Positions 8,432-17,500 of a stretch of 32,822 bases of DNA are shown piece by piece. This stretch comes from Clostridia bacterium. Its GTDB lineage: Bacteria; Bacillota; Clostridia; Christensenellales; DUVY01. Position 1 is the first letter of the stretch. Each line of letters starts with the position of its first letter. The position numbers and the translations under genes are program-made. The notes beneath the pieces were generated by a model. That model saw only the letters and a program-made list of their open reading frames with translations, searched no databases and was not told the origin of the DNA. The stretch is from NCBI GenBank assembly GCA_026001225.1, contig BNZQ01000022.1, positions 1 to 32,822 on the forward strand. The letters are read 5' to 3'.

Positions 8432-11400
8432 ATGAAAAAAAAGGTAAGTTTCTTGCTGGCCGCTGTGTTCGTCGCGGCGGCGGTCTGGACGGGGCTGGCG
8501 TTACCGTCGGCCAGCGCGGCCAACGTATTCACGGTCGGCTTGTTTAAGACGTCTTACGCTTCGTTGGATGTTTCCGCGGCGGCGGAGGACGGCGGCATGG
8601 GTCTGTTGGCGCGGGCCCGTACGGCGAACGCCTCGGTCGCTCTCGACCGCAGGCTTTGCGGCGTGTTCGACCTTGAATTCGGTATTCTGGAGGACAACGG
8701 CGCGGCGCCCGCGTTTTCCGCCGCGCTGCAAAACGAAAGCCCGGGCGCGGAGTCCTCGAGTACGGAGCTTGTTTTCCGCAAGGGCGCGAACGGCTATACC
8801 GTGTCCTCGGGCGGCAAAACCGTGCAAATCGCGGACGCGTCGCGGATTCGGCTGCGCTTCGATCCCGCAGCCCGGGCGATCACGCTGGACGGCGCGGCGG
8901 TTGGCTCCGTCGGCTCGGTCTGGCGGGAGTATTCATTCGGTCTGCGGTTTTCCGCACCCAGCGGAAACGGCGGCGCGATGCTGTACTATATCAACGGACA
9001 CAGCTTGGCGCAAGCGGTCATTCCCAACGCGTACGGTCCCTCCGTATTCGCCGATTTTTCGGTCAAGGCCGTGATCGACTCGCCGTATATTCTGCCCGAG
9101 CCGAACGCCTTCGATTTGCTGGACGGCCCGATTGCGAATATCAACGTCGAGGTCCTGTATCGTTCCGCGCCCGTTTTGACTTCCCGGCCCTATACCGCCG
9201 GTTTGAGCTTTACGCCGGCTTACGCGGACGGATATACGGTCAATTATTCCGCGCAGGATTCGGCGGGCAAGCTCGGTTCCGCGGGCTTCGCGCCGGCCGT
9301 GACGGGGCCGGCCGCGGCGGCGTCCACGACCTTTACGTTCGACGCGCGGACGGAGGATCGGACGCTGGGCGTCGGCTCCTCGATCGCCCTGCCGTACGGG
9401 AGCGTAGCCAACAAGGATTTGACGGATCGGTCGATGACCGCCGTTTTGACGGTTAAAAAGGACGGACAGACCGTGCAGGGCTATGACAAAGCGGTTTGCG
9501 GCCCCGACGACCGGTTCACGTTTTCGCAAGCCGGAGCCTATGAATTTATCTATACGGCGCCGGAGCCCAACGTGCCCGGCGCGAAAAGCTTTACGGTGAC
9601 CGCCTCCGCTTCGCAGCCCGCCGCCGCGTTGCCGAAATTCAATGCGTATTATTTGGTGGGCGAAGCCGTAAAGATTCCCGCCGTGTCCATGGCCCTGAAC
9701 GGTCTGACCTTGCCCGCCTCGTCGGTCGTATACGCTCCCGACGGCAGGGCGTTTGCCGCGGCGGAGACGGTTCTCAACCTGAAAGGCGTCTATACGGTCG
9801 AATACCGCGCGTTCTTTGCCGACAAGATTTACACCGTGCGTTTCGCTTTTACGGTCTACGACCCGGCGTATTCCGTCACCGGCGGTGACAGCCGCGCTTA
9901 TTACGGCGTTTCGCCCTACGACCCGGGCCGCGAAGGCGTGGCCGTCGAGCTTTCTCAAGGGCAGGAATTCCGTTTCAGCGGCACGGTCGATTTGACCGGA
10001 AAGAGAGCGGGCGATCCGATCGTGGATATCGACGTTTTGTCGCAAAAGGCCGGCGTTGCCGATTTTGTGCGGCTGGAGGTGACCTTTACCGACGTTCACG
10101 ACAGTTCCAACACCGTCACCGTCTCGGTGCGCAAGTCTATCGAGGACAATTACATGGCCTATCTGCAAGCGGGCTGCTACGGACAAGCGCGGGTGGGCTG
10201 GGAACAAGGCAATCCCGACCGCGCCTACGTGGAGCCGAGTATTTGGGGCGCCTATACCACTTGTACCTTTAACGGCGCGATCGATCCTACCGGCAAAGTC
10301 ATCAACACGTTCTCGGTCAGCTTCGATTATGAGGCGCGCGTCATTTATGTGAATCAGAAATTGATCGTCGATCTCTCCGATTCCCGGGCTTTCGATAACT
10401 TGTGGACGGGCTTTACGACGGGGGAGGCCTATGTTTCCGTCCGCGCCGAGGAATACACCGCGATGACCGCGCGCTTTCTGCTGACCCGGGCGGGAAGCAA
10501 CGATTTGCGGCAAAGCGTCCGGGAGGATACCGTTCCGCCCGAAATTTCGGCCGATACGCAAGGCTACGGCGAAAACGCCTTGCCCGCCGCCGAGGTTGGC
10601 AGGCCGTATAAATTGTTCCCCGCCTCGGCCGACGACAAGGAATGCGGCTCCGCGCCGGTCAATGCCTATGTCTATTACGCCTACGGCAGCACCGCGAGCG
10701 GTCGGGTCAACGTGACGGACGGCGCGTTTACGCCCTTCCGTTCCGGCGTCTATACGATCGTATACCGCTCGTCCGACTTGTTCGGCAACACGGCCGAGAA
10801 ACTGCTGCGCGTCACCGCGTCCGCCGCGCTGCCCGCTCTGGGCGTCGGCGTCGGCGCGCCGGGCGCGGGGCCGAATTTGGTCGGCCATCCCGTGCCCGTA
10901 CCCGCGGCGTCGGCGACCGGCGCGTCGGGGAACGCCGTTCTGACGGCCGTCGCCCGGCACAAGACGTCCGGGGCGGAGTATCCCGTGACGGGGGGTACGT
11001 TCATTCCCTACGCCGCCGGGGTTTACGCGGTTACCTATACCGCGACGGACTATATCGGCAGAACGGCGTCGGCGGTTTCCGCCGATATCGCGGTTGCGGA
11101 CGACGGCAAGCCGGTGTTTACCGGGGAGGCGTCCTTGCCCTTCGTGTTCATTGCGGACGCCGAATATACGTTGCCCGAGCTGTACGCTTACAGCTATGCG
11201 TCCGGCGCGCCCGTCGCCGTCAAGGCCGCTTTGAGCGTGACGGACGGAGCGGGAACGCGCGAGGTCGCCGACGGAAAGTATACGCCGTCCGGCACGGCGG
11301 CCGTCCTGACGTACACGGCGACGGCGGGCGGCTCCGGCTCCAAATCGTATTCGATTCCGATTCAAACGATCCGCACCGGTTCGGCTCCGAATTACGCGTA

Positions 11401-12508
11401 CGATATGCGGCAATTATTCCTGACGAGCGCGGCGGTGGAATCCAATGCGGCCAACGTGACGCTCGTCGCGAGCGCCGCGGGCGATACCTCGGTCAGATTC
11501 ATCAAGCCCTTGCTCGCCGCCAAATTCGAGTTTGAATTCGAGAGCGGCGGCGTTTCCGCCTTGAGCGCGGCGGGTCGGATCGACGTGTATTTGACGGATA
11601 GCGCGGATCCGTCCGTGAGGGTCAAGGTTTCCTTTATCAAAAACGGCGACGGGATATCGCTCTCCGTGGGCGACGGCAAGCCGATGCCCTCGGTCGGTTC
11701 GTTTACCGGCGCGAGTACATACAGACCGTTGGTCAAATACGACGCCGCGGGCCTAAAGTTCAAGGATGCGCAGAACAACGGGATTAAGGCGGTTTCCACC
11801 GTATCGGGCGCGCCCTTTACCGGCTTCCCGAGCGGCATGGTCTGGTTGGAATTCGTAATCGCGGACGTGAGCGGTTCGGCCCGTTTGGCCCTGCGCAACA
11901 TCGGCGGACAGCGGTTGACGAACAGCGCGGCCGATAACGTTTCGCCGGGGATTGACATACTCGGCGACTACGGCGGAAGCTATGAGCTTGGCTCTACGGC
12001 CGTCCTGCCGCGCGCGATCGCGCTGGACATATTGAATCTGTCCGTTACCTTTACGATGACCGTGCGCGGCCCGGACAACTCCGTTTTGCTCGATGCCGTC
12101 GATCCGGGGCGGGAGTATTCGATTCCGTTGAGCATGACCGGCGCGTATCAGGTGCGGTATACGGCCGTCGATTCCGCGCTTCCCGGCCGGCCGACACAGT
12201 TCTCCTATGCGATCACCGTACCGGACAGGTCGCTCCCCGAGCTTTCCATAGCGGGCGCGGCGCCGGAGACGGCCGTCGCGGGTAAAACCGTGACCTTGCC
12301 CGCCGCGACGGCGTCCAAAAACGGAACGGCGATCGAGGTTTATGTCTATATAACCGACCCGTTCGGCGTGATTAAAAAGCTCGATAAAAACGCGGCCGGA
12401 AAATACGACTGGACGCCGCTCATTCGGGGCGCGTGGTCCGTGGAGTATTTCACGGTGGACGCCGCCGGCAACACGGCGGAACGGCGCGTTGCCGTGACCG
12501 TATCCTAA
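8432..12508 (+). CDS. Large secreted protein with alternating LamG-like and Ig-like modules
   Basis: A 1358-residue exported protein that I cannot name. It begins with a Sec signal peptide (MKKKVSFLLAAVFVAA..., likely cut after SASA near residue 31). Three segments look like concanavalin-type LamG sandwiches: about 30-210, 485-695 and 990-1165. Between and after them lie Ig-like beta modules, each ending in a G-V-Y-T-V-x-Y motif, for example SGVYTIVYRSSD, AGVYAVTYTATD and RGAWSVEYFTVDAAGNT; I count about seven. There is no LPXTG, C-terminal helix or SLH domain, so how it is held at the surface is unclear. ATG 8432 was preferred to TTG 8423 because the AGGAAGGG site is well spaced for it and the signal peptide then starts normally. 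Glycan binding is inferred from fold type and position. Confidence 0.75.
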   Translation: MKKKVSFLLAAVFVAAAVWTGLALPSASAANVFTVGLFKTSYASLDVSAAAEDGGMGLLARARTANASVALDRRLCGVFDLEFGILEDNGAAPAFSAALQNESPGAESSSTELVFRKGANGYTVSSGGKTVQIADASRIRLRFDPAARAITLDGAAVGSVGSVWREYSFGLRFSAPSGNGGAMLYYINGHSLAQAVIPNAYGPSVFADFSVKAVIDSPYILPEPNAFDLLDGPIANINVEVLYRSAPVLTSRPYTAGLSFTPAYADGYTVNYSAQDSAGKLGSAGFAPAVTGPAAAASTTFTFDARTEDRTLGVGSSIALPYGSVANKDLTDRSMTAVLTVKKDGQTVQGYDKAVCGPDDRFTFSQAGAYEFIYTAPEPNVPGAKSFTVTASASQPAAALPKFNAYYLVGEAVKIPAVSMALNGLTLPASSVVYAPDGRAFAAAETVLNLKGVYTVEYRAFFADKIYTVRFAFTVYDPAYSVTGGDSRAYYGVSPYDPGREGVAVELSQGQEFRFSGTVDLTGKRAGDPIVDIDVLSQKAGVADFVRLEVTFTDVHDSSNTVTVSVRKSIEDNYMAYLQAGCYGQARVGWEQGNPDRAYVEPSIWGAYTTCTFNGAIDPTGKVINTFSVSFDYEARVIYVNQKLIVDLSDSRAFDNLWTGFTTGEAYVSVRAEEYTAMTARFLLTRAGSNDLRQSVREDTVPPEISADTQGYGENALPAAEVGRPYKLFPASADDKECGSAPVNAYVYYAYGSTASGRVNVTDGAFTPFRSGVYTIVYRSSDLFGNTAEKLLRVTASAALPALGVGVGAPGAGPNLVGHPVPVPAASATGASGNAVLTAVARHKTSGAEYPVTGGTFIPYAAGVYAVTYTATDYIGRTASAVSADIAVADDGKPVFTGEASLPFVFIADAEYTLPELYAYSYASGAPVAVKAALSVTDGAGTREVADGKYTPSGTAAVLTYTATAGGSGSKSYSIPIQTIRTGSAPNYAYDMRQLFLTSAAVESNAANVTLVASAAGDTSVRFIKPLLAAKFEFEFESGGVSALSAAGRIDVYLTDSADPSVRVKVSFIKNGDGISLSVGDGKPMPSVGSFTGASTYRPLVKYDAAGLKFKDAQNNGIKAVSTVSGAPFTGFPSGMVWLEFVIADVSGSARLALRNIGGQRLTNSAADNVSPGIDILGDYGGSYELGSTAVLPRAIALDILNLSVTFTMTVRGPDNSVLLDAVDPGREYSIPLSMTGAYQVRYTAVDSALPGRPTQFSYAITVPDRSLPELSIAGAAPETAVAGKTVTLPAATASKNGTAIEVYVYITDPFGVIKKLDKNAAGKYDWTPLIRGAWSVEYFTVDAAGNTAERRVAVTVS

Positions 12509-12522
12509 AGGAGGAGATAAAA

Positions 12523-14475
12523 ATGACTGCTGCAAAAAAAAGAAGGACGCGTATCATCGCGCTGATTCTCGCTTGCGCGCTTATAGGCGCAGGTTTAGGC
12601 GGGCTGATCGGCTGGCTGGCGGCCGACAAAGACAACCCTTCGGGCGGTTTGGGAATCATCGATCCGCCGGCGCCGCCGGTCCGCCCGCCCGTGGCGTTTA
12701 CGGATAAGACGTTTTTCGAGAACGGCGCGACCGACTATACGGTTGTGGTTCCCGCGGACGCGTCCGGTTACGTCCTGTTCGCCGCGGGCGAGCTGACCGG
12801 ATTTTTAAAGACCGCGACGGGCGTGGATTTCTCCGTGACCGACGACGCCTCCGCCGCGTATTCCGCCACGGCTAAATACCTCTCGGTGGGCAACACCTCG
12901 TTGCTGTCCTCCGCACTGCCGAACGTGGATACGAGGACGTTCGGCTTGTCCCAATACGCGCTCAAGACCGAGGGCGAATCCGTGTTCATGGCGGGCGGTT
13001 CCGATTACGGCACCCTGTACGCGGTTTACGGCTTTTTAAATATCATAGTCGATTTCGAGGCGTACGCCGAGGACGAAATTTACTTGACTCCTAAAACCGA
13101 GAGCAAGCTGCCGGACGTCGACTGGAACATCAAACCCTCCTTCGATTGGCGGTTGGGCAGCCGCGCTCCCGTTTGGCGCCAAAGCACCTATCAGAGCAGA
13201 ATGAGATTGCAAGGCATGGACGATTTTTTGATGTCCACATTCGGCTCGAAAAACCACAACACGTTCGATCTTTTGCCCAAAGAGATATACAATGACCCCG
13301 CCAAGCCCGAAACGTACCATCCCGAATTCTACAGCACGGACGGCGAGCAGCTGTGCTATTCCAACGCCGGGATGCGAAAGGAATTGGCCGAACGCCTGAA
13401 AATAGCGATCGAGGCGGATCCCGTTTCCGAGATCGTCATGATCGGCTTTCAGGATGTCGGGTCGTGGTGCCATTGCGACGCTTGCACGGCGGCGCACGAG
13501 CGCTACGGCACCGACGCGGGGGTCTATATTCAGGCGTGCAACGAGGTGGCCGACGAGATCAAGGCATGGCTGGCGGCCGAGCATCCGGAACGCCGCCCGT
13601 TGACAATCCTGCTGTTCGCGTATTATACGACCACCACGCCGCCGGTCACAAAGGGCGCGGACGGGGTATATCGCCCGATCGACGAAAGCGTCGTCATGCG
13701 CGACAACACGGCGATTTGGTTCGCGCCGATCTACACCGACTACACCCAATCGTGGAACGGCGTGGCTAACTATTCCATCGGCGAGGATTTCCGCGGCTGG
13801 TCGGCCGTGACGAATCAGATCCACGTATGGAACTACGCCGCGAATTTCCGCAATTATTTTGTTCCGTTCAACAGCTTTAACACCATGCAGGACAACTATA
13901 AATTCGCTTTGGAGTGCAGCGCGGTGGGGTTTCTGGATCAAGCGATCTACGACAGCTTCTCCTCCGGCTTCGAGGCGCTGCGGATTTGGCTCGAGTCCAA
14001 GCTGATGTGGGACGTCAACGAGAGTTTCAACGCGCTCGTGGACGCGTTTTTTACGCAGTATTATAAGGACGCCGCGCCGGGTGTGCGGAAATATTTCGAC
14101 AGCTTACGGTCGTGGTACGCCTATTTGGAGAACGAAAAGAGTATATCGGGCGCGATTTTTGCGGATTTGGACAAGGCGGAATATTGGCCGAAAAACAAGC
14201 TTGACCAATGGCAGGGGTATTTAGGCGAGGCTTACGCCGCGATCGAACCGTTGAAAACGTCCGATCCGCTTCTGTACAAGACCTTGTTTTTGCGGATTCA
14301 AAAGGAGAGCCTTTCTATCCGCTATTTGCTGATCGCCTTGTACGGAAATTTGTATTCCCAGCAAACCCTGCTGCAAATGAAGCTGGATTTCAAGGCGGAC
14401 GCGCTGACGCACAAGATTTCTCATATCAGCGAAAGCGTCCTGATCAGCGACGTGTACGTGCGGTGGGGCATTTGA
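12523..14475 (+). CDS. Membrane-anchored DUF4838 family protein
   Basis: A 650-residue protein with a short basic N-terminus and one hydrophobic segment (residues 9-31, IIALILACALIGAGLGGLIGW) that should anchor it outside the membrane. A proline-rich linker follows. Residues about 60-200 resemble the N-terminal domain of GH67 alpha-glucuronidases and relatives (AAGELTGFLKTATG). The middle matches DUF4838: HPEFYSTDGEQLCYSN, then FQDVGSWCHCDACTAAHERYG with a C316-H-C318-D-A-C321 cluster, and a long aromatic-rich C-terminal part. DUF4838 proteins occur in glycan-use loci and are suspected glycoside hydrolases or binding proteins; the reaction is not established to my knowledge. ATG 12523 follows an AAAGGAGGAG site, 14 bases after the previous stop. 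The family call is good; function is open. Confidence 0.75.
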   Translation: MTAAKKRRTRIIALILACALIGAGLGGLIGWLAADKDNPSGGLGIIDPPAPPVRPPVAFTDKTFFENGATDYTVVVPADASGYVLFAAGELTGFLKTATGVDFSVTDDASAAYSATAKYLSVGNTSLLSSALPNVDTRTFGLSQYALKTEGESVFMAGGSDYGTLYAVYGFLNIIVDFEAYAEDEIYLTPKTESKLPDVDWNIKPSFDWRLGSRAPVWRQSTYQSRMRLQGMDDFLMSTFGSKNHNTFDLLPKEIYNDPAKPETYHPEFYSTDGEQLCYSNAGMRKELAERLKIAIEADPVSEIVMIGFQDVGSWCHCDACTAAHERYGTDAGVYIQACNEVADEIKAWLAAEHPERRPLTILLFAYYTTTTPPVTKGADGVYRPIDESVVMRDNTAIWFAPIYTDYTQSWNGVANYSIGEDFRGWSAVTNQIHVWNYAANFRNYFVPFNSFNTMQDNYKFALECSAVGFLDQAIYDSFSSGFEALRIWLESKLMWDVNESFNALVDAFFTQYYKDAAPGVRKYFDSLRSWYAYLENEKSISGAIFADLDKAEYWPKNKLDQWQGYLGEAYAAIEPLKTSDPLLYKTLFLRIQKESLSIRYLLIALYGNLYSQQTLLQMKLDFKADALTHKISHISESVLISDVYVRWGI

Positions 14476-14563
14476 GGACGCGCGTAAAAAGAATAGTATT
14501 TTCAACATAATCTTAAAAAAACGGACACATAAACAGACACAGAATAAAAAGGAGAGCAAAAAC

Positions 14564-17500
14564 ATGAAACGTTGGTTGAAACTGACACTGGTAACCGTAA
14601 CGCTGCTGCTGGGCGCGGCTCTGGCCGCCGCTTGCGCCCCGAAAACCCCGCCCGAGGACAAGAATCCCTCGGTGACGCTGAACCATTCGGTGTATTCGTT
14701 GGACATCGGCGGGCAATTCACGCTGACCGCCGATGTAGAGAACACGCAGGAGGCGGTCGTTTGGACGACCTCGAACGCGGCCGTGGCGAGCGTCGCCGGC
14801 GGCACGGTGACGGGAACGGGCGAGGGCGCCGCCGAGATCACCGCCGCGGCGGGCGGCGCGAGCGCGAAATGCGTCGTGACGGTTTCGGCCGATTACGTTC
14901 CGTCGCTCGATATCGACGCGGCGACGGAATCCATTTTCGCCGGCCAATCCCTGACCTTGCGGGCGGTCGTTACCTATAAGGGCGCGACGGTTTCCGACGC
15001 CGCGGTGACGTGGACGTCCTCGGACACCGCGGTCGCGACGGTGTCGCCGTCGGGCGTGCTGACGGGCGTAACCGCGGGAAATGCGACGGTTACGGCCTCT
15101 TGCGTTTACGACGGCAAGACCGCGACCCCGCAGTCGGTTACGGTGGCCGTCAAGGATTTATTGTTCTTAGATATTTCCACGCTCCAAGATCAAGTGTTAA
15201 AAACGGGACAAACCCTGCAAATCAACGCTTCGGTGACGCGCAACGATATGCCGGTCGCGAGCCCGACGTTTACCTATACGTCCTCCGACGCCGCCAAGGC
15301 TTCCGTCGACGGCAGCGGCTTGATCACGGCGAAAAGCGCGGGCCGGTTCACGGTTACCGTGTCCTACAACGGCGAGGTCAGCTCGTATTTGGCGGTGAAC
15401 GCGGAATATACCAAGATTTTTGAAACGGCGGTCGAGCTTTTGCCGTCCGGCAATACGGGCGCGTTGAAGCTCGCCACAAGTCTTTCGGTGGATTCGGTGA
15501 TCGACGATTCGGGTGCGCCGGTGGCCTTTGCGCCGGTGTCGGGCGGCGTGGAAGTGGATCGATCGCTTTTCGATCCGGCCAAGCGGGAAAACAACCTGTA
15601 CGTCGTTTCCGGCGGCATCTCCTACGAGGCGGCGTTCTATACCGCGCTGAAAGGGTCTTCGGATATATTCGTGCCGAATCCCGGCGCGGACTACCGCGCC
15701 TCGGTGACCCGTAACGTAAACGAAGTCGGACGGACGGACTTGTCCCGTTTCGACGGCGGAGCCGGAGAGACATGGAGAAACGATCTGATCATTCCGGGCA
15801 AAGAACACAACACCTATGCGGCGCAAGGTTTTGCCGTCATGCTGATCGATATCTATTTTATTCCCGACAGCGGCAACGCCCTATTTTCCTTTGAAACGGA
15901 TAACGAAACCTTGGTCACTCTGTCGGTCGGCCAATCCTCGGCGAGTCATTTGAAGGTTTTTGATCCCCAGTATAATTTGACGCCGTTGGCGGCGAATCAA
16001 TGGCTGACCCTCGCGTGGGATTTGACGGGCTGGGATGTTGCCCCCGCGCATCTATGGAGCAACGGCGGCTTTAAGCTGTATATCGACAACGTGCGGTTCC
16101 TGTCGGCCGCGGCGTACGAAAAATACCTCGCGGGGGAATTGTCGATCGACACGTCCGCGACGGTCAAAACCGCCTATGTCGGCTCTCCCGTGAATTTGAG
16201 CGCGTCCGTTCTGTTGAAAGGCCAGGTTCAGACCGGCGCGGCCGTGACGTGGACGGTCTCGGACGGTACGGGCTCGGCGACGGTATCGGGAAATACGCTG
16301 ACCGGCATATCCAAGGGAAGCGTGACGGTCACGGCGACTTGCGCGTATCTCGGACAGACCGCCGTCGCAAGCTTTACGGCGGAGATTCTCAACCCGTATT
16401 ACGTGACGATCACCGCGCCGGGGGATCAGAGCGGCTTGTCCACGGGACAGACCGCGCAGATCACGGCTACCGCCGCGGAGGGTGCGACGCAGATCGTTAG
16501 TCCGACGTTTACCTATACATCCTCCGACGTCGCCAAGGCGTCCGTCGATGTCAATGGCTTGATCACGGCGAAAAGCGCGGGGGAAGTGACGATCAAGGTG
16601 TCCTACTATGTGTCGGGCGTGGAGGAAGGCTACTCGACCGTGACGCTCAACGTGACGTATACGGCGGCGGACGCGGCGAAAATCGTGGAGCTGTCCGCTT
16701 CCGGGAATACGGGAACGGTCAAGATCACAACCGCGTTTACCGTGGACAGCGCGAAAAACGCGGCGGGTCAGCCTATAACGCTGACTCAGGTCTCGGGCGG
16801 CTACACGGCGGACAAAGCCGATCTCGATCCCGATTTGGCGGACAACGTCTTGTATTTGAATGTGAACGGCGTCATCTATACGGCCGTGTTCCATATTACC
16901 AGAACGCTCGATAACGCGGCGGTGGTTGAAGATCCGTATAGTAAAGGGATGACGCGCAGCGACGGCGTTTCCTACATGGGCGGGAGCGGACTGACTCATA
17001 TTGTCGGAAGCGGAACCGGCGGATGGGAGAACGCTTGGCGTATCAATTTGAGCGCGTATAAAACGGCGGGCTATACGTATTTGCTGTTCGACGCCCGTTT
17101 CGAAGCGCAAGGGCAAAGCGAGTGCTATCCGCGATTCTGGCTTGATTTGACCGCCGACGCTCCCGTCAATATCCCGCTCGGCGGCGCGCCGGGAACGGGG
17201 ATCACGCTGTACGACGCGGCGCACAATCCCGTGACGGCCTTTGCCGACAATACATTGTATACGTATTGTATCGATCTCTCCTATACGCCGGGTGTGATTG
17301 AATTTTTCTCGAGAAACGCTTATGAAATGTATGTCGGCAACCTCCGCGCCGTCACCGCTCCCGGTCTGGCCGCGTTTGCGTCCGAGCACCCCGACACGGT
17401 CGCGGTCAATCACTCGGTGATCTATCATCAAGATAATACGGTGACGCGGACGAACGACGTCGCGTATAAGGGCAAGAGCGGACTCGTCAAATTCGCAGGC

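Noticed and set aside
8933..11413. Long open frame of about 826 codons on the minus strand opposite the LamG/Ig protein gene
   Set aside because: It is antisense to a gene with a signal peptide and domain repeats. Its product is arginine-rich and low in complexity, as expected from the mirror frame of GC-rich codons, and no ribosome site precedes it.
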